Positions 40,887 through 55,924 of a stretch of DNA of 64,000 nt are shown piece by piece. The notes under the pieces are model-generated. The model searched no databases, was not told the origin of the DNA, and saw only the letters and a list, made by a program, of their open reading frames with translations. How positions within the stretch are numbered: position 1 is the stretch's first letter; each line of letters starts with the position of its first letter. Position numbers and translations under genes: made by a program. Source of the stretch: Morella rubra. Its lineage: Eukaryota; Streptophyta; Magnoliopsida; Fagales; Myricaceae. The stretch covers positions 37,751,286-37,815,285 of the forward strand of contig CM025849.1 in assembly GCA_003952965.2 (NCBI GenBank). Direction: 5' to 3'.

Positions 40887-41461
40887 CTAAATTACTTCGT
40901 ACATCCCTGGGGTTTGACCTTTTTCCCGTTTGATCCTCAAGGTTCGATTTTCCCTAAAAATATTCATGGGATGAAGACCCATTACCAAATAGATCCTGTT
41001 GTTAACTCATTTGATGGAAATGCACACGTGGCCAACGGCTTATACGTGGGAATTGACGGCTAGATTTTTTTGAAAATCCCGCCCAATCGCATTAGTGTGA
41101 CATGTGTAGTAAAATAAATAAAAATAAAAATATTTTAAAAAAATAAAAAATAAATCTAAAATTAAAAAAAAAAACATAATTAATTTTTTTAATGTAAAAA
41201 AAAGGGACCAGATCAGGGACCCCCGATCCTTTCGTGATGGCCCCCTCCACCTTCCCCGGGGAGTCTGGCCACCCAGAACTGGGCGGCCAGCAGAGGGAGG
41301 AGTCCCTCCTCCACCCCGGCTCTGGGGCGGCTGGGGGACCTCCCCCATCCCGCAACAATGCACTGCCCAGGGGAGTTTGGCTGCCCAAAATTGGGCGGCC
41401 AGCGGAGGGAGGAGGAATCCCTCCTCCACCCTGAGCGGTCCTCTGGGGTGGCTGGGGGACC
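40887..41461. repeat. Dispersed-repeat-like insert with GC-rich duplicated unit
   Basis: Starts AAATTACTTCGTACATCCCTGG, a common type of plant dispersed repeat start, then AT-rich sequence. At 41255-41461 come two diverged units of about 95-100 bases, each carrying GAGT(C/T)TGGC, TGGGCGGCCAGC, a TCCCTCCTCCACCC box and GGCTGGGGGACCTCCCC. The long proline/glycine-rich open frames on both strands are products of this composition. Confidence 0.5.
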
Positions 41462-41519
41462 TCCCCTTCCTTCACTTTTTTCTGGGTTGCTAAGACTACT
41501 ATCATCCACGTTCAGTTTG
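41462..41519. repeat. 58-bp stray copy of the block start
   Basis: CTCCCCTTCCTTCACTTT...CGTTCAGTTT occurs at about 8354, here, and at about 42585. This short third copy sits immediately before the LTR-like insert at the junction of blocks A and B. Confidence 0.8.
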
Positions 41520-42185
41520 TTGATTGGAGTTCCAATCTTCTTGAATCAAGTTTGCTTTGATCAAGATTCATTGAAGTGAGATAGAGATTCAAAGGTTTTG
41601 ATTCTACCACTTGGTGCAGGTTCAAGTGTGTCTTTCGAATCGCTTCTTTCAGGGTTTGTTATGTAGCAAAAGTTTTGTGGTAAACAAAGTCACCGACTGT
41701 AAATATTTCTTTCATTTAGTAGATTGGTTAACCGGCGGTGAGCCTGGAATGGTTTTACCCTTTGAAAGAACTTTCCCTTTTGAATGAGTTCTTTAAAAGG
41801 GTTTTCCACTTCATAAATAATCTCTTGTGTTTGTGTGATTATTTGCATTCACTTCCTTTTATATTTGCTTGTTAGTGATTAGCATTATATAATTTCGAAT
41901 CTTTGTATGTTGCTTGTGAATCTTGGTTCAAAAGAGTAGATCAAAGATTTTCTGCACACCTAGTGTTTGTGATATTGTCTAGGTGATCTCAAAATTGTTT
42001 AAATTGATTAAATATATTGAATTTTTGTCATTACTTTGGGCTTAGTGATATTCTCCAGATTTGAACAGATTCAATAAAATTCTTTGTGCTAAGATTTGTA
42101 TAAAGTTTTCCACATTAGAGTGTAATAGATTATACTGAATTTTTTAACTTACTATTTACCCCCTCCCCCTCTAGGTAAGTTTAAG
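41520..42185 (+). other. Possible Copia-type LTR fragment at the A/B junction
   Basis: No gene. The sequence ends TACCCCCTCCCCCTCTAGG, which resembles the 3' part of long Copia (SIRE-like) LTRs, and contains TCTTGTGTTTGTGTGATTAT and TGATATTGTCTAGG words seen in them. No partner LTR or coding region is visible. Low-confidence fossil. Confidence 0.3.
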
Positions 42186-42214
42186 GTCTAAACCGTGTCC
42201 CACAACTTCCTTTG

Positions 42215-42470
42215 ATAACTCTTACCGGGATAGAAAAGTTCCCTATGCCTAATTAATTGCTCCCAATTTTGACAAACCATCTGCCACCATATTCGCTTCT
42301 CGCCAAGTATGAGAGATTTGTAAGTCAAATAAAGGAAGCAAATCTTGGATTTCATCCCTAAAATACCATAAATAATGACATAGTGTTCCTGACGAATTTT
42401 TAACCAGCCAATGATTACACTTGAATAATCACAGTTTATATCCGAATGTCTCACATCATAGTATATTACA
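42215..42470 (-). mobile_element. LINE RNase H-like relic, block B copy
   Basis: Collinear with 7900-8265 of block A but lacking the internal ~95 bases that carry a LINE tail there. The minus strand gives DINCDYSSVIIGWL in one frame and further pieces in others. Dead. Confidence 0.7.
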
Positions 42471-43062
42471 CAAGCACAACCCATCAAGAAGTGTTAAAAA
42501 ATTTGCTCGTGTATTGACCATGAGCATAATGCCGAGAAAAGCTAGTAATTAAGATATTTGATTGGTGAATCGCGTATTACTACTCCCCTTCCTTCACTTT
42601 CTTCTGGGTTGCCAAGACTACTATCATCCACGTTCAGTTTCTAGCATCCTGGAAGAGGAGAGTAATCCCAAGCATGCAAGCTTTGGAACCTTTTTTTTTT
42701 TAGGCAAAATATTGACCTTTTTTTTTGCATTGTATCTTTTGCATGGTTGTTCCTCGTTTTATGCATCTTCTCTTAGCAACCCGTGGAAGCCTCCATTATG
42801 CTACTGAATTACACTCTGCAAATCATTAATTCTAAGATATATACAACTCCAACTATTATGTTTGAAATATACATATCCTTCAATCCAAAGAAAACAGAAC
42901 TACAACCTCAACATGGAACCTTAAAAGAAGCTGTCAGGATACATATCATGACTACAACATGACATAAGTTAATTAAGTAAGCTGTGTTGGGACACATCTT
43001 CCTTGTGTACTATTTTAATTATTTTATTCCAATACAAACGTAGCTCACAGCTTCGACTCAAC

Positions 43063-44786
<1,724 letters not shown>

Positions 44787-44883
44787 TTACACTAGAGATC
44801 AAAGGATACAAACAAGCAACCCAAAAGATAAATGTTATGTAAATGCTAAGGCAAGCTTGGTGCATACAAGTTATTGCAGGCGT

Positions 44884-44891
44884 AATTTATA
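44884..44891 (-). promoter_or_regulatory. Probable TATA box of peroxidase copy 3
   Basis: TATAAATT on the minus strand, about 120 bases upstream of the ATG, in the same context and spacing as copy 2. Confidence 0.55.
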
Positions 44892-47426
44892 GCCAAGCTC
44901 AAGTGACATTGGCAATTTTATAATGTACTCTATAGAATTGGTATTGCGTATAGTTTAGTGCTGGTGATGTATGGCGGCTGCAGCCATACGTGTTTACCTG
45001 AATTCAAAAGACTGCATGCACTGAGATTGATATATACTTGAATACACCTTTAATATTACCGACGTTGCAGTTAATTGAAGGGTCATGGGATCGTAGTTAT
45101 CGGATTGCATAAAAAATGAGTTTCTCATGGAAGTTCATGAATCAAAACACAAAACCAGAAGCATTAATTAGCGCTTGCGGAAAGCTTTTAGCTACCTCTT
45201 TGCGCACGATTTAGTTATTGCAGCATTAAGAATGTTTTAGATTTAAAGTAATTTGTTTGTATTAGCTAGCATTCTCTTGACTTCGATAGATTCTAATGTT
45301 TTCAATTATTGTGCCTGTTCATATTAATGCCTAAACTATATCTTGTCCCATATTATTTAATGGAAGTTACTAAACCGGCGTGAGGATATTCCTGAGTAGC
45401 TCATTTAGAGCAGTTAAGGGATATTTCACAATTTGATCGAACATCTGCCAGTGGGCGCCATGTGCATGTGAGGCAATATTGTAACGTACTTATACGGAAC
45501 CTTTGGGGATCAGACAGCTTTAATAAAGCTGAACATGTAAAATAGTAAACCTAAACCGAGTTGAAGTGAAAAATCTAGCTGCTCTGATACCATGTTCAAT
45601 CAACGATTGTCACCAAATTTTAACTTTGTAGAAGAGTAAAAATAACATTGCAGCAAAATGTCTTCCAGCCGTAAAACTCAGGATCATATCTTAAAGCGGC
45701 AACCCTTCTACTCTTGGATATTTTTCTGGAGATCTCAGATCAGAGAGAAAGTGAAAGAGGAACTACACTTGCCAGATGCAAGGGAATTAGCATGCCATCG
45801 TCAAAAAGTATAGCAGATAGAGTCATTTTGATATGAGCAATGCCCTCTTCATGGTGGCATGGTGCATGCCAAAAGATTAGGTATTGACTTTTTCAAGAAA
45901 CATTGAAGTATTATATTGAATCACCCTGCATTTAGTATATACCGGCCCCAAGCATTGCATGTTTTCATGAGAGATTGCACAATCTTCTTTTTGGCCTTAA
46001 AAACTTATGCAAGTTTTGCTCAATCTTCACACAGCTAGCTGCAGAGTAATTAATTTTGAGTAAATATAATGTAGTCATTATCCACATTCGTTGGTAATAG
46101 TCCAAGCGCACACAGTCCACTTCAAGAGCGAAACTGAGCCTTGGAATCAGCATTAAACCCACCAGCTAGCGCAGAACCTTTGTTATATATATATTGCAAG
46201 TACCACTATGAAATTGTCATGCTCAAAATCCTCCACGTACATATCTCTCTAGAGGAGGTCTAGTCTGATAGTTTCAACAAACAGAATAATCTTCGCAGCT
46301 GAATCTTAAGTAAACTAGCTAAGGGAAGGGCCGGGTAACACCCACGGGCACAGAAGAGACAAACATGCAGCTTAATGCGTGACACATGGCCTGAAGGTGT
46401 CAAAAAAGTCAAATTCTCTCAACATCAAGAACAAATCGAAGTGGACACTAAAGGCTATCCTAACCAAGTTTAAATAACTCAATTAAAGCATTGACGTTCG
46501 AAATGTCATGTGGAAATGAATATAATTTAGCCTTCTGTCGACTAAGCTGTTAAAAATGTAAAAGCTAGTACTGACAAAATTTACATCTTAAACATTCCTA
46601 AATTTTGGATTGACAACCCACTTGTGTGGCAACCAGTATGAAAAAGGCCAGGATGTTGCTCGAGCACTAATTAATGCGCTTGCTTTTAAGCGTGATGCAG
46701 TTCATGTGGAAATTAAAACCTCTATTTTATGCAATCTGATAACTCAGAACCCACCATTCTCTTAATAAAACAAAAAAGGTTGGTTATATTAAATTCACTA
46801 AGATCTGTTTGGGTTGTGAACACGTATCATTAAGAGTACTACTGCAGCTTAATCTGTCATATAGAGTAGTGACAACTACTGGTTGACTGCAGCCGCCTTA
46901 CATCACCAGCAATTAGCTAATTGATTAAAGGCACTTTCTATAAGGTGGCAATAGAGCTGTCTAGCTAGCTATTACTATCTGTCTCAGGGAGTTTCAAAGC
47001 ATCTGAATCGGTATCCCTTGAACCCAATGGCGCACTACCGTTGGGGTTCCTTAACGACATTTGTCTAGCTACATGGAAGATGCTGAAATACCCGAATATT
47101 AACCAGCTGCGACACATGTTATGCTAATATATTAATATATTAGCATCCATTTATAAGTAGCCTTGATTAGTACTTTTATCTAATTCCCAATATCTTTTTT
47201 TTTTTTTCTTTTGTTAATCTAATTCCCACTATCATTACTAGCTAGCATTTACTAATATCTTGAAAATAACCAGCTCGTACATTTAATCACCTTTTGATAT
47301 ATAATACCCGTAATAGCATATTTGTTAGGTATGCATGTCAAATTAAAGAGTTCCTTAGTATTGAAACCATGGAAAAAAAAAATAGAAAATATTAACTAAG
47401 AATGCACAACAAAATAAAAATATCAC
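44892..47426. other. Long non-coding 5' flank of peroxidase copy 3
   Basis: No gene recognised. It aligns with 10662-12962. It contains the same Copia primer-binding-site-like word (about 45583-45596) and a roughly 180-base stretch near 46830-47010 that block A lacks. Confidence 0.65.
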
Positions 47427-47925
47427 CGGTTAATTACACCCACATTTGGGGTGACTGACATTTGCACCCTTTTTTTTTTTTTTTTTTTGACGCATTTCAC
47501 CCTAAAGTTTTTGTGCACCATTTGTCCAATATGGCTGTCAAATTGAGTGGAATTCTCGATCACGTGCCAAATGAGACCCTTAATTCTTTTAGTGAGGCCT
47601 CAACGTAATTTCGCATACGAGATTCAGTGTCATTAGGTCAAAGTTTTAATATTCAGAGGCATTATAGGAAAAAAGCCAAAACTGTCGAGAAATCATTTAA
47701 CATTCGAGTAATTTTGTCAACACATTTGAAATGTAGGGGCCAAAACATTCATTTTAAGGGAGGGCGCCTCACATAATTGAGAATTTCATCCAATTTGATG
47801 GCTAAGTTCGAAAGACAATAAGAACTTCAGGAGTGAAATGTGTTTAAGATATATATAAAAAGAAAAAAATAAGATGCAAAGTGTCAATGACCCTAAACAT
47901 GGGAGGTGCAAAATGTATTTAACCC
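47427..47925. repeat. Foldback (MITE-like) element, unbroken copy
   Basis: The ends are imperfect inverted repeats of about 90 bases. The left side (GGTTAATTACACCCACATTT ... GACATTTGCACCC, T-run, GCATTTCACCCTAAAG) pairs with the right side (CTTCAGGAGTGAAATGTG ... GGGAGGTGCAAAATGTATTT). No coding capacity. The block-A copy of the same element is the target of the 9.3-kb CACTA insertion. Confidence 0.7.
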
Positions 47926-48643
47926 AAATATCAAATATATATCTTACTAAAGAAATAGAAAAATATCAGTTATTGTATTATTATCTGTCTTAGTCAATAT
48001 CTTACCTATAAAAAATCAATTGTTAGATCTATTACTAAGAAAAGATTGTAGAGTAGTAAACGATCATGAAATTATGGAAACTTTGCCATCCACTGCATGG
48101 ACTGGTCTTGTTTGAATATAAATTACAAAAAGATATTTGTTTTTTACAACCCAGTGTTCGAACTAGTTTATATACACCTCAACTAATCATAAGGCATATG
48201 TACAATCCCTTGTCCCACACAAACCGAGTCAAGACTATAGACACAATTCAAATTCAGTGAACTCTCTTGATTCTCAAGTACTAACTTCACCCAATTCCTT
48301 CAATTCAAATTTTCAGTGAACTCTCTTTTTTAGCTATACTTGCTCACAGGCTCCGAAAAATAAACGGTAGGTCGTTTTGCTACTGAAGAAGCTAAAAGCG
48401 TTAAAAATTTTATAGCATGAGATCAGGGCCTTGGCCCATCAAAGAGCGACCCAGCCCAATATGTATTCTTCCTCAAAGACTCCAAGAATTTAAAACCTCG
48501 AAGGATAACACACACGTGTCTGATCCCAAACTGTCCACGTAAGCACCAAACACAAAATAATCCAACGGTTTTAACTGCATACCACAATGCTGGAGCTGGC
48601 TCTCAGTCTCCCTTCTTCTCTTCTTTTTCTTCTTTATATTGCA

Positions 48644-51600
48644 ATGGCTCTCAAGGTCTACACAACAAATCTGGGGTTTCAATGGAGCCCAAGACCGACA
48701 TTGTCACCTATGTCCAGTTCAAGAACTTTCCGTTGCAAAAGTCCGAATCTCTTCGATTCAAATTGCAGGAGCCGCAGAAATGTTGTTGTTAATGCGTCTA
48801 ATCTTGCGGACGAGCAGCAACAAGTTTCATTCACGGGACCTGAAAACCAGCTCATTGAAGCGCTTCTTGGGATCCAAGGCCGAGGCCGCTCTGCTTCTCC
48901 ACAGCAACTCAATGTAAAGTGCTTCTGGACGAAATTGATTCGCTTCTTTTTTTCGTTTATATCGGACCGCGGTTATCAAAGAATTCTTTGCAGGATGTTG
49001 AGCGCGCTGTGCAGGTTTTAGAAGGTTTGGGGGGCGTGCCTGATCCGGTGTGTGAATCTATATATTAAGATCGTTTTGTTCCTCTGTTTTGTGTGTTTTG
49101 TGGCCAGTTCAAGATGCCATTTCTGAATACATCTCAAGATCTCCATTTCTGAAGAAGAGTAGCTAAGGGCTTTTGTTACTAGCCTGGTTGAGGATTAAAA
49201 TGGATTCCCCTAACTGGTGAACGAGTTTCTACATGTTAATTCTTGAGTTGCTACAAAACTTAAGGTTGGAAACCCAATAAATGCTGCTGCATGAGTAATA
49301 ACAATTGCAATTAGAATTTGGATGTTGCTCAATTATATTTCTGTTGCGTTGAATTTGCTATAGACTATGGTGATTTGCTAACACTCAGTTTCTGGATATA
49401 CACAGTGATTATACTTCTAACTAGTACATGTTTATTCCGTAGTATTGACTATGCCTTAAACATCTACAGACAAACTCCAGCTTAATTGAAGGTCAATGGC
49501 AATTAATTTTCACGACTAGACCTCAAACAGCATCTCCAATTCAGGTCAGTCGTTGAGTTTAATTTGTGTCTCTCAGATGCCCCGACACAAGTACACCTTT
49601 CCAAGTTCTAGTTTATTTTCTTGCACTTCAGCTTTTTTCTGTTTCCTTAATTGTTCTCACGATAACTCTATGATCATAACAAGACAAAAACTACAGATTC
49701 CTGGAAATTTTAGAATCTCCCATATTTCTTGGAGAATACAAGAGACCAACCATTGCTTAAGAAAGGAACACCATCGAGAACCATCTTAAGAACCTCTCTG
49801 TTTTGATTCACTCTTACAAGTTCCAAATACAGCCCTCAGAATGTCAGAATCTACGGATATGAAATAAAAATACTCATTTATATGTGAAAGTTTATGTTCT
49901 AGAACTTAAGATGGAACATTTATGTTTATGCTTTGTATGTTTCTGTAGAGAACATTTGTTGGGGTTGACGTCTTTCGCGTGTTTCAAGAGGTTTACCTTA
50001 GGACAAATGATCCCCGGGTATCCAATATCATAAGATTCTCTGATTCAATAGGTGAGCTAAAAGTAGAGGTACGACTTCAATTTCTTAGATGTTATCTACA
50101 CTATATTGTCAAATTACGCTAGCTATGCCTTTTCAGAGAAAATAAGAATATGCTTTATCATAGTTAGTCATGGATATAAACTTGCAGTTCTGCAATTTCT
50201 CGATCTTTTCATTGTAAAACTGCATTATGGGTTATGTTCTCAAATCTGGCTTTCCCCTTACTCATGCCGTGAATTATACCATTTGTTTCCATGCAGGCAG
50301 CAGCATCAGTTAAAGATGGAAAGCGAATACTTTTCCGCTTTGATCAAGCAGCCTTTACATTTAAATTTCTACCGTTCAAGGTTCCATATCCAGTGCCATT
50401 TAAACTTCTTGGGGATGAAGCAAAGGGCTGGTTAGACACCACATACTTGTCCCATTCAGGAGACCTCCGTATCTCGAGAGGAAATAAGGTAAACGGCCTC
50501 TTCATTGATTCCTAGATACTAAAAAGCTCAGTGGTTGTGCTAGTGTTGTTGGGTTACACACACCAGACTAACATGCTAGAGCCTCCTCCTATTTGATTTT
50601 CTTAGGATATCCAGTAATGTCTCTGTAGTGCAGGGCACCACGTTTGTCCTGCAAAAGAAAACTGAACCAAGGCAAAGATTGCTATCAGCAATTTCCACGG
50701 GTACAGGAGTTACAAAGGTCAAATTGCAAATTCAACCTTTACGATACATTCCATGGGCAAAGTTGCTTTATTTGCTGATTCGATTTTACGCAGCTAACGT
50801 TTCACTCTGTTTGCTATAAACTTGGCAGGCAATTGATGATCTTATTTCCTTGCATCAGAATCCAACTACAAATGAAACAGAACTCCAAGATGGTGAATGG
50901 AGGATGATATGGAGTTCACAGGTAGTCTTCTAAATGTTATAGCATAATATCTGGTGAGGAGTGTTGCAAACAAAAAGCTATACGGTGATGATTATTTAAT
51001 GCATTAAGCCAAAAAGAAATTCCAGAAAATGGCTGCAAAAGCAGACAAGTTTTTGACGATGTGGGGCATTTCACTAGAATTTGATCATAGCTTGGATAAC
51101 AATTTTGAAATTTCTTTGAAGGCTTCAATGGTATAAACTGAGTCTCTATCTCTCTCTCTCGAACCAACTACTACTACCACCATCACCATTTATAAATCTT
51201 ATGGACAAGATCTCGACAAATTCATTCATTGCAGTTCAGTTTCTGCACAACTCCAAAAGAATCATGTTATCTTTTTGGTGTGGTACTTCATAAGACGTTA
51301 AGATTCAGTCTACCTGGTGAACACATTGCTATCAGGAGCACCTATTGCTTTTTTAAACTCGAAGTTTCCATGCTGCTTTCAATAGTTTTTCCCTTTTCTT
51401 CGCTGAGCTGAATTCAATTCTCTTCTAGGTAGAAACAGACAGTTGGATAGAGAATGCTGCCAATGGTCTTATGGGACACACAGGTCAGCATTGCATGAGA
51501 GTTTTCAATCGATTTTATAGGATTTTCCTCGATGTTTTTATCACTTCTCTGCTCTTAAAATATTGCTCTTATTCTTATAGATTGTCAAGAATGGACAAAT

Positions 51601-52129
51601 AAAGTTTCTGGTTGACATCTTGCTGGGGCTCAGATTCTCCATGATTGGTAGATTTGTGTAAGTTTCGCACTTCATGAGTGCCTCCCATCACTGAATTTCT
51701 TGAAGAAAAACTCTTTATAGAAAATTTCAATTCATGAACATTTGAAACCGTGGTCTTTGAAATGTTTTCTATTTAGTATTTATATAGGAGTAATTTTGGG
51801 GTGTCTGACATGGTGGCAGGAAATCAGGCAAAAGCACATATGAACTTACAATGGACGATGCAGCAATACTTGGCGGCCCATTTGGATATCCTATAGAAAT
51901 AGAAAGAAAATTTAACCTGGAGATTCTGAAGATCATTCATCAAAATCACAGCCTTTGCTTTTTCCTTTTTTTTTTTTTGGTATATCACTGTGTTTTGATC
52001 AGTTAAGCTAGAAGCTAATTTCAACCTGCGTTAATATGCAGATATTGTGATGACAAGATCAGAGTTTCCCGGGGATTCAACAACATTGTCTTCGTGCATT
52101 TAAAGATGGATCGATCGAACAAAAAGTGA
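48644..52129 (+). CDS. Plastid fibrillin with lipocalin-like C-terminus (PAP12/FBN10 type)
   Basis: Plastid lipid-associated protein, predicted chloroplast (thylakoid/plastoglobule-associated). Exons: 48644-48913, 48994-49047, 49470-49544, 49949-50068, 50297-50488, 50634-50717, 50829-50921, 51429-51483, 51581-51657, 51820-51927 and 52042-52129. Exon 1 carries a Ser/Arg-rich transit peptide. Exons 2-6 give the fibrillin core (FTTRPQTASPIQ, RTFVGVDVFRVFQEVYL, FLPFKVPYPVPFKLLGDEAK, GWLDTTYLS, LRISRGNKGTTFVLQ). Exons 7-11 give WRMIWSSQ, DSWIENAANGLMG, ELTMDDAAILGGPFGYPIEI and ISRGF-type VSRGFNNIVFVHL. It matches Arabidopsis At1g51110 from memory. Exons 1-7 are in phase. Exon 8 ends one base out of phase with exon 9, and the intron after exon 10 begins GA, not GT. 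Product and function of the 3' part are therefore uncertain. Confidence 0.85.
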
Positions 52130-52632
52130 AGCACCTGCTGCATTGACCGACGTGAAATAATACACCCGTATATATGTATACATGTACTTGCTGTGTATGA
52201 AATACATCTTCCTCTCTTTTATCTCTAATTTGCTGCCAGCATTCAGGACTAAACTAATGCAAAATAGTTAATCGTCCAAATTTAGATGATCTTGGAATTG
52301 TCCACCAAATGAGATGCCCAAATTGGATGGACAGTTTAAAAAAAAACAAATCCTCATGTAGGTGGATTGAATTTCGATATAAAGTTACTAATTTGTGTAG
52401 CTTAAATTGGCTTCCATTGTTTTTTTTCCAACATCTAAATACGATGTCATGTTATATGTCGTACGGTGAGGAAAACCAATAAAAGACAACGTCCAGTCCA
52501 ATTTAATTTCATATCCATATATATCGCGCCAAATTAGGTTTCAGAACATAGAACGCATGAAAAAAAAAACCGAAAAAAGAAAAAAGAAAAGAAGGAAAGC
52601 AGAAATAGAAAACTCAAAAGGAGTGACTAGTT

Positions 52633-52910
52633 ATTGAGCCACGCTCGATCAGTATATTTATGCCCACTTCTGAGTAGAAAGCCAGCGATTCCTTTCGACA
52701 AATCACTCGAAATTCCAGCAAGTCGGGCAAAGAGAACAAAACGGTCATGGCAGAAAAGCACAAGAAAAAGGATGAACAGAGAAATTTGAATCATTATCTC
52801 TACCCCACGGAAGCATGGACCCCCAAGAACTAACTTGAATTCTTTGGCTGGAGTGATAATTCTGGTCTTCCCTTGGAACTACTCCTTTTACGCAAGTGTG
52901 TTTGTCTGAC
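52633..52910. other. Block-B-specific ~280-bp segment
   Basis: Present in B and absent at the matching place in A (near 34875). Composition and word use differ from the flanks, with no A/T runs and rather even base use. A 79-residue minus-strand frame crosses it but is not recognised. It might be an organelle-derived insertion, which cannot be decided by eye. Confidence 0.35.
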
Positions 52911-55640
52911 CATATCAAAAAGTATCGGGCGCATGGACGGTGAGAATCATGACATACCAGCCAATAGAAAGTAAAATTTACCATTTACAATCAATTTTGA
53001 CCTACGTATGTCCTTTATATATGAACAAGCTTCTCCTCTCCCCATTGGGGACAGAGCTCCTTTCCATTCCCAATGGCTCGCGATCACAGGCAGGAGGGGC
53101 ATATGCAGCTTGGAGAATTGATCCTCTATTGATTTTCCAGCTTCCACCTCTTCCTGAATTCAGGTGATTGGACTTCAATCAAATTTTAAATCACAAATAG
53201 AACAACAAACTACGACACAAGGGTATTTAACTCCTGATACAAGTGCCGAAAACAGATACCAAAACAAAACAAAGTTGAATATCATTCTGCAATACTCTTA
53301 TCAGCCTTGTTTTTATTAAACCCGACACCGATAGTATCTATAAACTTTTTGCTGCTGTCCACCCAAGAATAGAAGAAGAAGACCAGGAACTAACATAGGA
53401 GTGGTACAAAAGCCTAGAAATGATTAAAACACACATCCTAAGCTCCTAACATTGAGGAGAGGCAGTAATAGGAGAAAATAGCCAATATATTCAAGAATTT
53501 TTTTTTTCAATCAATAGAAAATCTATATGCACGTAGTCCACAACACATTAACCAAAAGTAACTAAAGATATTTCTCCTATCACATTCATTAATACATTGG
53601 GGGTAAGAGAACACAATTCTCAAAATTACAGCATAAATGGATGTCAAAGAGAAGATATAATGAGCCTCAAAGAGACCTGCTTATGAATGAGAAGAAACAT
53701 AAATCCTAACATCACCTCAATCTAAACTAGATCATATCTGACCTCTTCTTGCTGTGTAGGTCACGGTCTCCAATTACTTATTGATATCATCCTTGTAGAC
53801 AAGAAACATAAAAACCAAGTACACATGATCAACATACAAACAATTACAGGTCATTTTCAACAGTGTAGGAGAAATGTCTGAAGTGACAAAGGGAGATCAT
53901 ATAAGCGACTTTTCAAAAATCTAATGTCAAAAGAAAGGCCGGTAGAGAAGTCATCAATAAGATGGTTTGAGTTCTAGCCATGTTTACTTGTCTACTGCAA
54001 CAGTGTAAGGACACTGCTTCATTTTCTCACTGAACATTTTAACCTAATGAAACCAGTTCATCAATGATTTTACAGTGTACTGGCTGTCTTAGATCCTTGC
54101 TCTCAGTGAAACCTGCGAAGATGACATCAACTAGTAAGAGAAGAAAGCCCTCAAAACTGACTAGAACTAGGCAAACATATGTCCGTAGAGCAAGAAAGCT
54201 CCCAACATATCATCTGTAACACTTATCTCCACAATGAACTCCATATCAACGTAACAGCATAAAGAGTTCTCCACCTTTTTCGAATTGATTTAGTTATAAA
54301 GCTCTCTGTCCAAAGCCACAAGCACTCTGACCCAAAAAGACGCCCATCAATCCAGAAACGACCCCAATAACAGACAGACGTGCAAAATGTACTATGCTTT
54401 TCTAGGATCCTAGCAACAGATACATAGAGATGGGGTACAGAAAACCACTACTTGGTTCTATTCTTGTTTATTTCACCTATCAAAGAGAAGAGAGAGGTAG
54501 AGAGGTGAAAGCAATTGCAGAATGTGAGGGCAAACTTTTCTGTTTGTATCCTTTCCACAAATGGGACAAGAATTGAATTGGATCCAAAGAAAAGCTGTCG
54601 ATTAGACCAACACCAAGGATTTCACCCCTAGAATGCGTGTTTGTGTAATATGGGCTTACCTCCGGGTATCTCTGTTTCTCTCTATCTCTCTCTCTCTGTG
54701 TCAAATTTCATTAAAAAAATGGAGGTTAGTCCAACTACGCATGAAGTATATAAGAGAGGAAACAGACTTAAACCGACTTTGTGAGCCTCAGGGTAGCTCC
54801 GCGTGTCTCTGAGACTCTGTGTATGCGGCATCAACCATCATGGTTTCACTATCCCTATACAATTTGAAACAAATAACAAAAGAGCTCAACAGTAACTGTT
54901 CAATAAGTATGGTTTTTAAATAATTTAGGAATATGCTACCTTAAATTGATTCTATTAACCCTGACTAAAACCACATGAAGTACATAAACTTTCATCAATA
55001 ATAAAATGTGGAAGGCCTCAGGACTCTATAGTTTGCAAGCAAATCCAAGCAAACTCACATTATATGAAAAAGAAGAAAGGGCACCAACTCGAAATCCCAC
55101 AATACTGATCCGCTAAACTTCCAATAAGACAAGAACGAAATTTAGTTCCAAGAACCACAAAAATATGCAGATGTCGAACAACTTTTCATCTGAAATTTAG
55201 TTCCTCAATCTCTCTCTTGCAAAGAACAAGCTACAGATAGTAATTCACCTCTTCCAAAACTTAAGCTTTCCGACGAGCAGACCCTCATGCTTGAAACAAC
55301 AAACAGGAATAATAACATGAAGATCTTCAGTTACAGATGACAAAGAGCAGTTTAAATAGCCCATATAAGAAAATAACCAACAGAACAATCAACAATGCAG
55401 AAAACCGTAAGCAGCAGCCCACTCTAGCAGTCAAACAGCACTAGTGATTTTTCTCTTCCAATCCCGTACATAGGCCCCAGACAGTAGATAATAGATGTCA
55501 ACAATAAGACAAGAAAACACTATACTGAAAAAGGGCTCCCATGAAACTAAGCCCAAAAACAGAAGCACCAGTACATAATAGTCACCAGATGTACGATACA
55601 CATTCACAGGTTCTTTTCAAAATTAAAAGTAATAAAAATG
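52911..55640. other. Non-coding block B DNA
   Basis: Collinear with 34880-35454 and 38968-40886 up to about 55215. Contains the ATG-led word MARDHRQEGHMQLGELI (53073 on), which soon meets a stop, and a CT microsatellite (about 54675-54698). No gene recognised. 55216-55640 is probably the far 3' flank of the next gene. Confidence 0.55.
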
Positions 55641-55924
55641 TGACCATACAGATCTAGCCCTGAATCTTACGGAAAATAAAAGAACTCAGGAAGGAGAACC
55701 TAACGCTACAGGTGTTATTATGAGGAACGATGGCAGTATGTAGAGAACAATGCCAGTTCTCTCTGTCTCTCCTCATCAGACCAATAAAACATAAAACTAC
55801 AAACCACAAAACTAATAAGCTACATCTACTTTGTCTCATATATCCATACGTTTCAAAGACGGTAAGTGATATGTTCCCGAGAAATATCCGTTCAGAGAAG
55901 CTACTTACAATAACGAGGGACAAC

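Noticed and set aside
41040-41509. Gly/Pro-rich frames on both strands
   Set aside because: Composition artefact of the GC-rich duplicated unit.
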